From: JAJZAM01 sp027391075
GTDB lineage: Bacteria > Actinomycetota > Acidimicrobiia > Acidimicrobiales > Palsa-688
Reading direction: 5' to 3'
Length of the DNA stretch: 64,000 bases
Assembly: GCA_027391075.1 (NCBI GenBank)
Contig: DAHYHI010000087.1
Span: 3,287 to 67,286, forward strand
Shown here: positions 54,186 through 61,648 of the stretch, piece by piece
Numbering within the stretch: position 1 is the stretch's first letter
Layout: each line of letters opens with the position of its first letter
Position numbers and translations under genes: made by a program
The notes under the pieces: model-generated
Database searches by the model: none
Told to the model about the DNA's origin: nothing
The model's input: the letters and a program-made list of their open reading frames with translations, nothing else

Positions 54186-54642
54186 TATCGGACGGCCCCG
54201 AAGTGGAGGTCCCACCAGGAACTGTAGCCCTGCGCCGGGACGGACCTCCCGCGGCCTTCGCTCCCGCGGCCTTCGCTACCGAGGCCTTCGATGGCGGCCT
54301 CGGTGGCTTTGCGCTGCCGGACTTCGTGGGTGCTTGAGGCGCTGGGGCGCAGCGAGCTTCGAGGGAAGCGAAGCGCTCCTCGAAACGGCCCTCCAATGCC
54401 GAGAGGTCCGACTTGGTCACGAGGCCTAGAGCGGTCAGCTGACGGCTCACCTCGTTGCGTATGGCGTCAACCAATCGGTCAGTGGAGCGCTTCGATCCTT
54501 TGGCGAGGTCGTCGAGGGCCTCCTGGGCACTTTCACCTGACCGGGAGAGCTCCTTTAAGAACTCTTCCGCCTTGGACCGGGCCAACTCCAAGAAGTCGAC
54601 TCCTGCCGACTGGGCCTTTCTTACTTTTTCATCTCGGGGCAT
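54154..54642 (-). CDS. Phasin-like coiled-coil protein with basic Ala/Pro tail
   Basis: The 162-residue protein has a helical N-terminal half (DFLELARSKAEEFLKELSRSG, ALEGRFEERFASLEAR) like polyhydroxyalkanoate granule regulators, and a Lys/Ala/Pro/Ser-rich tail from about residue 100. No signal peptide or membrane segment is seen. It is coupled to tlyA. Function is unknown; phasin-like and histone-like tail roles are both possible. Confidence 0.75.
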   Translation of the reverse strand: MPRDEKVRKAQSAGVDFLELARSKAEEFLKELSRSGESAQEALDDLAKGSKRSTDRLVDAIRNEVSRQLTALGLVTKSDLSALEGRFEERFASLEARCAPAPQAPTKSGSAKPPRPPSKASVAKAAGAKAAGGPSRRRATVPGGTSTSGPSDSGKPSEGSGD

Positions 54643-54667
54643 ACCCTAATGCTACCAGCAAAAGCGC

Positions 54668-54705
54668 TTAGTGCTTGCGGCAGTTAGCACTAAGGCTGCC
54701 GCAAG
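54668..54705 (-). other. Interleaved inverted repeats (possible pseudoknot or attenuator)
   Basis: Stem A pairs TTAGTGCT (54668-54675) with AGCACTAA (54686-54693). Stem B pairs CTTGCGGCAG (54674-54683) with CTGCCGCAAG (54696-54705). One arm of B lies in the loop of A, so the two are mutually exclusive if fully paired, or form an H-type pseudoknot if trimmed by two pairs. On the minus strand stem A is followed by a short T run. It lies between the HAD gene and the phasin-like gene. Confidence 0.6.
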
Positions 54706-54717
54706 TCGGTCGCCGGA

Positions 54718-55476
54718 TCAGGCTCCGGCCGCTAAGAACACGTCGACAGCCTCAGCAGCGTCGGCTGCGACGATGCTGGGCGGCGGATCGACCGGTACGC
54801 CGTCTTTGGCCGTAACGCCGCTCAAGACGAGCGCGAAGGGAGCGCCGAGGGCCTCGGCGAAACCTCCGTCGGTTCTCGGGCTATCGCCGATAACGAGGTC
54901 TGGCACACCGTGGCGTCGCCTGACGAGGTCCGCCATCGCCTGGTTCGGCTTGCCGGCCACTTCGGCACGACACCCGGAGGCAACTTCCAAGAAGGCGATA
55001 AGAGCTCCAGCGCCTGGTTCCAAACCGTTGGGAGTCGGAAACGTAGCGTCGTTGTTGGCCGCTACGAAGCGGGCTCCACCACGAAGCGCCGCGCAAGCGC
55101 GGCTCAGCCGTCCGAAGTCCAGCTCCACGGTCCTGCCGACGACGACCGCGTCAGGGTTCGCTTCGGGCTCGACTAGTTCCGCACCGGTCGCCGCGACAGC
55201 CTCGGACAAGCCGGGTCCGCCGATGACGCTGACCCTCTCCCCGGGGCGCAGGAGCGTGGCGGCAGCTTGAGCGGACGTCGCCAGCTCACTCGGGTCCACC
55301 TCGACGCCGGCACGCTCGAGCCGGCCGACATAGTCGATCACGGTCGTGGACGAGTTGTTCGTCACGAAGACCACCGAGACCCCGGCCTGGCGTAGCCGGG
55401 TGACCGCCTCGGGGGAACCCTCTATCGGATTCCCAGCCAACCAGATGACCCCGTCGAGGTCCAAAACGCAAAGCAT
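54718..55476 (-). CDS. HAD-superfamily phosphatase, IIA subfamily
   Basis: The 252-residue enzyme has the nucleophile motif LDLDGVIWLAG at the N-terminus, motif II VFVTNNSS, Lys in AGKPNQ and motif III VIGDSPRTDGG. This is the NagD/phosphoglycolate phosphatase type. Given the Calvin cycle genes nearby, phosphoglycolate salvage is a possible role, but the substrate is open. Confidence 0.9.
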   Translation of the reverse strand: MLCVLDLDGVIWLAGNPIEGSPEAVTRLRQAGVSVVFVTNNSSTTVIDYVGRLERAGVEVDPSELATSAQAAATLLRPGERVSVIGGPGLSEAVAATGAELVEPEANPDAVVVGRTVELDFGRLSRACAALRGGARFVAANNDATFPTPNGLEPGAGALIAFLEVASGCRAEVAGKPNQAMADLVRRRHGVPDLVIGDSPRTDGGFAEALGAPFALVLSGVTAKDGVPVDPPPSIVAADAAEAVDVFLAAGA

Positions 55477-55540
55477 GACGCGACACGTTACGCGCCCGGC
55501 GTCCCACGCTCGGCTTTCGCGTCTGGAAGACTGTCACGCC

Positions 55541-56734
55541 GTGCCCCGCTTCGAAGCTTTCACAGGTCTCAGGTACTCCCTTTCACACGTTCGGTCCTTA
55601 GAGGAAGTCATCTGTCCCCCCTACGACGTGATATCCGAGCCTGAGAGGATCGCTTTAGAGGGGCGCAGCCCCTACAACGTGGTGAGACTCGAGCTTCCCC
55701 ACGGCGGAACAGACCGCTACACCGGCGCCCGCAGCCTTCTCGACGCATGGCGCGACGGCGGGATCCTACAGCGGGACGCCAAGCCGGCCTTCTACGGTTA
55801 CCGCATGTCATACCGAGACCCGCTGGGATCTCCACGCCGAACTATCGGAGTCATCGGCGCTCTAGGGCTTGAGGAGCCAGGCAGGGGCATACTCCCCCAC
55901 GAGGAGACGACACCGAAAGCCAAGAGCGATCGCCTCGAGCTGATCAGGGCCACCCGAGCCAACCTTTCGCCGATCTGGGTCCTGTCGCCCACGTCAGGCT
56001 TGAGCGCTCTCCTGGAAGCACCCGAGCACCCAGTCGAGCACGCCCACGACGCCGAGGGGGTCCTACATGAACTGTGGCCCATAACCGATGACGGAACCGT
56101 CCGGTCGATATCCGAGGCCGTCGGAGCGAATCCCGTCCTCGTCGCCGACGGACATCACCGCTACGAAACAGCCCTCACCTTCCGCGACGAGCTAATGGCA
56201 GGGTCTTCGCCGGCGGGGGGGCAGGACTATGTGATGGCCCTAGCGGTCGAACTGGCAGACCGTCAGCTGAACGTGCAGGCCATTCACCGGCTGATCCAAG
56301 GCCTGCCACCCGGCTTCGACATCGTTTCCGGCCTGTCGGAGTGGTTCGACTTGGTACCCGCCGGCCCCGTCGACCGGTCGATCCTTTCACGGATGGAGGA
56401 GTCCGCCACTATGGGCGTGTTGACCGCAGACTCGGCGTGGCTCGCTCGGCCGACCGAACGAACCCTTGCGGCCGCCGCCTACGACTTGGACTCCAGCCGC
56501 CTCGACGTCGCTTTAAGCTCGCTGCCGGAGCACACCGTCGTCTACCAGCACGGCTGGGACGACGCAGCAGCTTCCGTCGCTACCGGGGCCGCCTCTGCGG
56601 CGGTGCTCTTGCGACCCGCAACGGTCGGCCAGATCTCGGCGGTTAGCCGCGGCGCGTCGAGGATGCCTCCGAAGACCACCTTCTTCTGGCCCAAGCCAAG
56701 AACGGGGATGGTGGTCAGAGAGCTCAGCTGCTGA
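55541..56734 (+). CDS. DUF1015 family protein (SerK/SbnI-like)
   Basis: The 397-residue protein starts FEAFTGLRYS, and has VICPPYDVI, NVVRLELP and ADGHHRYETAL, hallmarks of DUF1015. Related proteins include an archaeal ADP-dependent serine kinase and SbnI. The GTG at 55541 is used; the frame runs upstream to 55346 antisense to the HAD gene. It is the only gene on the plus strand between the HAD and korB genes. Function unproven. Confidence 0.88.
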   Translation: MPRFEAFTGLRYSLSHVRSLEEVICPPYDVISEPERIALEGRSPYNVVRLELPHGGTDRYTGARSLLDAWRDGGILQRDAKPAFYGYRMSYRDPLGSPRRTIGVIGALGLEEPGRGILPHEETTPKAKSDRLELIRATRANLSPIWVLSPTSGLSALLEAPEHPVEHAHDAEGVLHELWPITDDGTVRSISEAVGANPVLVADGHHRYETALTFRDELMAGSSPAGGQDYVMALAVELADRQLNVQAIHRLIQGLPPGFDIVSGLSEWFDLVPAGPVDRSILSRMEESATMGVLTADSAWLARPTERTLAAAAYDLDSSRLDVALSSLPEHTVVYQHGWDDAAASVATGAASAAVLLRPATVGQISAVSRGASRMPPKTTFFWPKPRTGMVVRELSC

Positions 56735-56749
56735 GAAAAGACGGGCTGT

Positions 56750-57814
56750 TCAGCCCACCGTCCATGTGGGGCCTGAAGTAAGTAGCTTCGCCAGGTCGCC
56801 CGGCCCTTTCGCCCGGCGGGCGTCGGCTACCTGGGCGTTCACCAGCGACCCGTAGTCCGGGCGCTCGACGGCACGGAACACACCGATGGGCGTTGGAGAG
56901 GTTACGCCCGTGGACAGCCTCGACAAGGCGAAGGCGAGCGTCGGATCCAATCGGTGGGCGTCGTGGACGAGCAGTGAGCCCTCGCCCACCTCGTCTACAT
57001 CGACTACTTTTGCCTGGCCGTCCTCGAGCACCACTCCGTGCTCGCCTTGAGGGCCGAAACGGATCGGCTCCCCGTGACGGAGCGGGATCAGCATGTTGGG
57101 ACGGGCGTCTTTGGAGAGGATCGCCTCGAAGGCTCCGTCGTTGAAGACGTTGCAGTTCTGGTACACCTCCACGAGAGCCGCTCCGCGGTGCTCGTAGGCA
57201 GCCTTGAACGTCTCCATCATGTGCTTGCGGTCCATGTCGTGGGTGCGGGCCACGAACGACGCCTCAGCCCCCAACGCGAGCGAAACAGGGTTGTATGGCT
57301 GATCGAGGCTGCCGAACGGTGTCGACTTGGTCACCTTGCCCGTCTCGGACGTAGGTGAGTACTGGCCTTTCGTCAACCCGTAGATCTGGTTGTTGAACAA
57401 TATTATCGTCAGGTTCACATTGCGGCGCAGGGCATGCAGCAGGTGGTTTCCGCCTATCGACAGCGCGTCGCCGTCCCCTGTGATCACCCACACGTGCAGG
57501 TCGGGGCGGCTGACCGCGAGACCGGTGGCGATGGCGGGAGCCCGACCGTGAATCGAGTGCATCCCGTAGGTGTTCATGTAGTAGGGGAACCGAGAGCTGC
57601 AGCCTATGCCGGAAACGAAGACCGTGTCCTCTCGTTTGGCGGCCAAGTCGGGCATCAGCATCTGCACTGCGGTCAGGATCGAATAGTCACCACAGCCCGG
57701 GCACCAGCGGACCTCCTGGTCAGTTGCCCAGTCCTTCTTGGACGTCGCTGGAGCGCCGTCGCCTTGCGATGTGTTGCGCGCCGAGGGGGTAAGTGGCTCT
57801 GCCAGGTCAGTCAT
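56750..57814 (-). CDS. korB: 2-oxoacid:ferredoxin oxidoreductase, beta subunit
   Basis: The 354-residue subunit binds thiamine diphosphate: CPGCGDYSILTAVQ near the N-terminus and GDGDALSIGGNHLLH with LFNNQIYGLTKGQ. Together with KorA it converts 2-oxoglutarate (or another 2-oxoacid) and CoA to acyl-CoA, CO2 and reduced ferredoxin. It lies 67 bp after korA. Confidence 0.95.
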   Translation of the reverse strand: MTDLAEPLTPSARNTSQGDGAPATSKKDWATDQEVRWCPGCGDYSILTAVQMLMPDLAAKREDTVFVSGIGCSSRFPYYMNTYGMHSIHGRAPAIATGLAVSRPDLHVWVITGDGDALSIGGNHLLHALRRNVNLTIILFNNQIYGLTKGQYSPTSETGKVTKSTPFGSLDQPYNPVSLALGAEASFVARTHDMDRKHMMETFKAAYEHRGAALVEVYQNCNVFNDGAFEAILSKDARPNMLIPLRHGEPIRFGPQGEHGVVLEDGQAKVVDVDEVGEGSLLVHDAHRLDPTLAFALSRLSTGVTSPTPIGVFRAVERPDYGSLVNAQVADARRAKGPGDLAKLLTSGPTWTVG

Positions 57815-57881
57815 AAAAGCGTCGCTTTCGTGTGTTAGATCGGTACGTGTACTGCACTGCTGTATGTCCTTTGCCGCTTTG

Positions 57882-59771
57882 TCAGGGCTTTACAGGCTGG
57901 TCCAAGGCTTCGAGGATCGCCGTCTCGATCTCCTCCGCTTGGAAAGGCTTGCCGTACATCTTGGTAAGCGGCTTAGCGTCTACCAGGTAATCAGCGCGGA
58001 CTAGCTTCACCAGTTGGCCCAGGTTGAGCTCGGGCACGAGAACTCTCTCATAAGAGCGAAGCAGGTCACCGAGGTTGCTTGGGAATGGGTGCAGATGACT
58101 CAGGTGGATGTGAGCAACTTTCAGGCCCCTCTGGCGAACTCGCCGAGCCCCGGCAGCTATAGCTCCGTAGGTCGAACCCCAGCCAAGGACCACCAGGGTT
58201 GCGTCACCACTCGGGTCGTCGACCTCGGCTTGGGGTATGTCGTTGGATATCCCGGCGATCTTCGCCACCCTGACACGGCTCATGAGATCGTGGTTGGCCG
58301 GGTCGTAGGAAACCGACCCGGATCCGTCCGCCTTCTCCAACCCCCCGATCCTGTGGGTTAGGCCCGGGGTGCCCGGCACCGCCCAAGGACGTGCGAGGGT
58401 CTCGCTGTCCCTGAGGTATGGCCAGAAAGACTCATTTCCGTTTGAGTCGACGTGGTTCGGAGCAGTCGCGAAGTTCGGGTCGATCTTCGGGAGGCTGGCA
58501 ACGTCGGGAACGGGCCACGGTTCGGCGCCGTTTGCCAGGTAGCCGTCGGAAAGCAGGAAAACCGGCGTCCGATATTTGACCGCTATCCGTACGGCTTCTA
58601 TAGCTGCGTAGAAGCAGTCTCCCGGTGTGCGAGCGGCGACCACCGGGACTGGAGCCTCGCCGTGACGGCCGTGGATGACCTGGAGCAGGTCAGCCTGCTC
58701 GGTCTTGGTAGGCAGACCGGTGGAAGGGCCACCCCTTTGGATGTCCACGATGATGAGCGGAATCTCCAAGTTGACGGCGAGGCCGATCGACTCCGTCTTG
58801 AGGTCGACGCCCGGACCGCTGGTGGTCGTCACGCCGAGCGCCCCGCCATAGGCGGCGCCGATCGCAGCACCGATGCCGGCTATCTCGTCTTCAGCCTGGA
58901 CGGTGGTCACGTCGAAGTTCTTGTGCTTCGACAACTCGTGGAGGATGTCCGACGCCGGGGTTATGGGGTAGCTACCCAGGAACAGCTTGAGACCCGCGAG
59001 TTGAGCCGCCGCGATGAGACCCCACGCTAGCGCCGTGTTCCCGGAGATGTTCGTATAGGTGCCCGCGGAAAGCGGCGCCGGCTTGACTTCGTAGGTATTG
59101 GGGAAAAGCTCGGCTGTCTCCCCGAAGTTCCACCCCGCCTTGAAGGCCAATGTGTTCGCCTCGGCTACCATCGGGGTTTTGGAGAAGCGCTGCGATATCC
59201 ACTCAAGCGTCGGCTCCTGTGGCCGGGCGTAGAGCCAGCTGATCAGGCCGAGCGCAAAGAAGTTCTTGGAGCGCTCCGCGTCGCGTGGCCTGGTACCCGA
59301 GGGCTTGACCGCCTCTAAGGTGAGGCTTGTCATCGGCACTTCGAACACGGTGTAGCCGTCGAGGCTTCCGTCAGCCAACGGGTTAGCCGCGTACCCGGCC
59401 TTGTGAAGGGAGCGTTCGTCGAATGAGTCGGCGTTGACTATCACCGTCCCAGAGGGATGCAGGTCGGCAAGGTTGGCCTTCAACGCAGCCGGGTTCATGG
59501 CTACCAGGACGTTCGGGTGATCACCGGGCGTGAGGATGTCATGGTCGGATATGTGAACCTGGAAAGCTGACACGCCGGCGAGAGTCCCGGCCGGAGCACG
59601 GATCTCCGCTGGGAAGTCCGGCAACGTAGAAAGGTCGTTGCCAAACAGCGCCGAGGAGTTAGTGAAGCGGTCGCCTGTCAGCTGCATTCCGTCGCCGGAG
59701 TCCCCGGCGAACCGGATGACGGCACGGTCAACGTCGATGACTCGTACCGCGCTGCGCTTGATGTCACTCAT
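57882..59771 (-). CDS. korA: 2-oxoacid:ferredoxin oxidoreductase, alpha subunit (gamma-alpha fusion)
   Basis: The 629-residue subunit has an N-terminal gamma-type domain (RFAGDSGDGMQLTGDRF, residues 1-200) fused to the alpha domain (GLKLFLGSYPITPASDILHEL near 265). This fused form is typical of actinobacterial KorAB, which can replace the 2-oxoglutarate dehydrogenase complex and supports an anaerobic or reductive TCA flux. It is preceded by the aldolase gene. Confidence 0.95.
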   Translation of the reverse strand: MSDIKRSAVRVIDVDRAVIRFAGDSGDGMQLTGDRFTNSSALFGNDLSTLPDFPAEIRAPAGTLAGVSAFQVHISDHDILTPGDHPNVLVAMNPAALKANLADLHPSGTVIVNADSFDERSLHKAGYAANPLADGSLDGYTVFEVPMTSLTLEAVKPSGTRPRDAERSKNFFALGLISWLYARPQEPTLEWISQRFSKTPMVAEANTLAFKAGWNFGETAELFPNTYEVKPAPLSAGTYTNISGNTALAWGLIAAAQLAGLKLFLGSYPITPASDILHELSKHKNFDVTTVQAEDEIAGIGAAIGAAYGGALGVTTTSGPGVDLKTESIGLAVNLEIPLIIVDIQRGGPSTGLPTKTEQADLLQVIHGRHGEAPVPVVAARTPGDCFYAAIEAVRIAVKYRTPVFLLSDGYLANGAEPWPVPDVASLPKIDPNFATAPNHVDSNGNESFWPYLRDSETLARPWAVPGTPGLTHRIGGLEKADGSGSVSYDPANHDLMSRVRVAKIAGISNDIPQAEVDDPSGDATLVVLGWGSTYGAIAAGARRVRQRGLKVAHIHLSHLHPFPSNLGDLLRSYERVLVPELNLGQLVKLVRADYLVDAKPLTKMYGKPFQAEEIETAILEALDQPVKP

Positions 59772-59881
59772 TGGTCGTCCTTCCCGCTGATCGACTCAGC
59801 CGGGCGTTTAGAAGCTTGATTGCCGGCTTAGCCTACAGCGGGTACCGGCCACGGTGCAGGACCGGGTACGGGAGAAGTCGA

Positions 59882-60931
59882 TCAGGCCGCCGTGATCGCC
59901 GGGTCGAGATAGACATCCTGAATGGCGTTGAGAAGCTCTACACCCTGCGCAGTAGGCTTCTGGAAGGCTTTGCGGCCCGAGATCAGACCCGCCCCCCCAG
60001 CGCGTTTGTTGATCACTGCGGTGCGAACTGCCTGAGCGAGATCGGAGTCCCCCGTGGACTCCCCCCCGCTGTTTATCAGCGGGATCCTGCCCATGTAACA
60101 GTTCACTACCTGCCAGCGGGTCAGGTCAATAGGATGGTCCGTGGTCAGCTTGTCGTAGACGAGCGGATCCGTGCGACCGAAGCCGATCGCACCGTAACCG
60201 TTGTTGTTCTCCGCCTGCTTCTGCTTGATGATATCTGCCTCGATGGTGACGCCGAGATGGTTAGCCTGGCCAGTCAGGTCAGCCGCCAGTGAGTAGTCAA
60301 CACCGTCCTTCTTGAAGGCATTGTTGCGCAGGTAGCACCACAGCACTGTGAACATCCCTAGCTCGTGGGCTTCGGCGAAGGCGTCGGACACCTCTTGGAT
60401 TTGGCGGGTGGCGTGCTCGGATCCGAAGTAGATGGTCGCACCGACCCCGGCCGCTCCTAGGTCGTAGGCCTGTCGGGGCGAGCCGAACATGATCTGGTCG
60501 TACTGGGCCGGATAGGTGAGAAGCTCGTTGTGGTTCAGCTTCACGATGAAAGGGATCTTGTGGGCGTAACGTCTTCCCACAGCCCCGAGCACGCCGAAAG
60601 TCGTCGCTACGGCGTTGCAGCCCCCTTCGATGGCCAGCTCGACGATGTTCTTCGGGTCGAAGTAGGCCGGATTGCGAGCGAACGAAGCTGCTCCGGAGTG
60701 TTCGATGCCCTGGTCGACGGGAAGTATGGACAAGAACCCAGTACCACCGAGCCTTCCGTGCGAATACATGCCCTGGAGGCTCCGCAAGACCTGTATGGAC
60801 CGGTCGGACCAACTCATGACCGAGTCGATCGCGTTCGGACCGGGAAGCACCAGGCTGTCCCGGTCGATACCTTTGCATTCGTGGGACAAAAGCTCGTCGG
60901 CTTGCGCCCCGAGAAGGCCGTGTAGATCCAT
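59882..60931 (-). CDS. Class I fructose-bisphosphate aldolase (DhnA/FbaB type)
   Basis: The 349-residue enzyme has ILPVDQGIEHSGAASFA, KLNHNELLTYP, GVGATIYFGSEHATRQI and EADIIKQKQAENN; Schiff-base Lys assignment within these is tentative. It cleaves or forms fructose-1,6-bisphosphate for glycolysis, gluconeogenesis and the Calvin cycle. It lies 110 bp upstream of korA on the same strand. I see no class II aldolase here. Confidence 0.93.
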   Translation of the reverse strand: MDLHGLLGAQADELLSHECKGIDRDSLVLPGPNAIDSVMSWSDRSIQVLRSLQGMYSHGRLGGTGFLSILPVDQGIEHSGAASFARNPAYFDPKNIVELAIEGGCNAVATTFGVLGAVGRRYAHKIPFIVKLNHNELLTYPAQYDQIMFGSPRQAYDLGAAGVGATIYFGSEHATRQIQEVSDAFAEAHELGMFTVLWCYLRNNAFKKDGVDYSLAADLTGQANHLGVTIEADIIKQKQAENNNGYGAIGFGRTDPLVYDKLTTDHPIDLTRWQVVNCYMGRIPLINSGGESTGDSDLAQAVRTAVINKRAGGAGLISGRKAFQKPTAQGVELLNAIQDVYLDPAITAA

Positions 60932-61099
60932 CGCTTCGAACTCCCGTGATAATGCCGACTCCGAAAGGGGCCGGGCTGGTGATCTTGCCCCAACACGCTA
61001 GCGAGCGTCACCACCGGCGGCCACTACCCACGGGTAGCCGCAGCGACATAGAGCCCCCTAGAACAGCGACCACCAAGAGCGCCTGTCGCAGGCGAAGTG

Positions 61100-61450
61100 C
61101 TAGTCGGCGGCGCCTTCGATCACGCTGATGGCCTCATGGAGGATCGCTGCGACTTTACGCTGCGACGAGGAGGGAGAGCCCGTCGCTGCGACGACCTCGG
61201 TCCTGCTCTGGGTGACTCCACCCGCCCGGAAGAAACGCCTGCGGACCCTCCCAGCCACGACGACGTCTGCTCCCACCTGAAGGTCGCCCGCCCAAGGAGG
61301 AGGATCGAACCACGAGACCGGAACGGTCTCGGCTGGACCCTCGGACTGTCGCACCGTTACCTCCACGTGCACGAGACGACCTCCCGAAGGCAGCTCTACC
61401 AGCTGCGCCGGACGCGACACGACACCCCGGACGACCACGACGTTCAGCAC
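61100..61450 (-). CDS. Single-stranded DNA-binding (SSB-like) protein
   Basis: The 116-residue OB-fold protein reads VLNVVVVRGVVSRPAQLVEL, then LVHVEVTVRQ and GADVVVAGRVRRRFFRAGG, a short actinobacterial SSB-like type without the acidic C-terminal tip of the main SSB. The GTG at 61450 matches family starts and has AAGGTGG 7 nt upstream; an upstream GTG at 61477 is possible. It is probably an accessory SSB. Confidence 0.85.
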   Translation of the reverse strand: MLNVVVVRGVVSRPAQLVELPSGGRLVHVEVTVRQSEGPAETVPVSWFDPPPWAGDLQVGADVVVAGRVRRRFFRAGGVTQSRTEVVAATGSPSSSQRKVAAILHEAISVIEGAAD

Positions 61451-61509
61451 TTCCCCACCACCTTTCCGAGCAGGCACCCGTCCGGCTCGCTAGACGACCT
61501 CCGAAAGCG

Positions 61510-61528
61510 GCCGACGCTCAGCGTCGGC
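61510..61528. terminator. Perfect 9-bp palindrome upstream of the SSB-like gene
   Basis: GCCGACGCT and AGCGTCGGC are perfect arms around a single C. It may be a protein-binding dyad or part of a terminator following the TPR gene; there is no T-run. Confidence 0.4.
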
Positions 61529-61602
61529 TAGAGGCGGTAGTGCGACTCCAACAGCCACAACAAAGCGCATATAAAACCCTAGGCGGAGGGTGTGACATCG
61601 TC

Positions 61603-61641
61603 TCGAAGATGACGGGCCGGGTCTTCGAAGTTGACGGGCCG
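61603..61641. repeat. 17-bp direct repeat, 22-bp period
   Basis: TCGAAGATGACGGGCCG (61603-61619) and TCGAAGTTGACGGGCCG (61625-61641) differ at one base. A two-turn period suits two protein molecules on one DNA face. It lies between the TPR gene and the SSB-like gene. Confidence 0.75.
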
Positions 61642-61648
61642 AGCAGGT

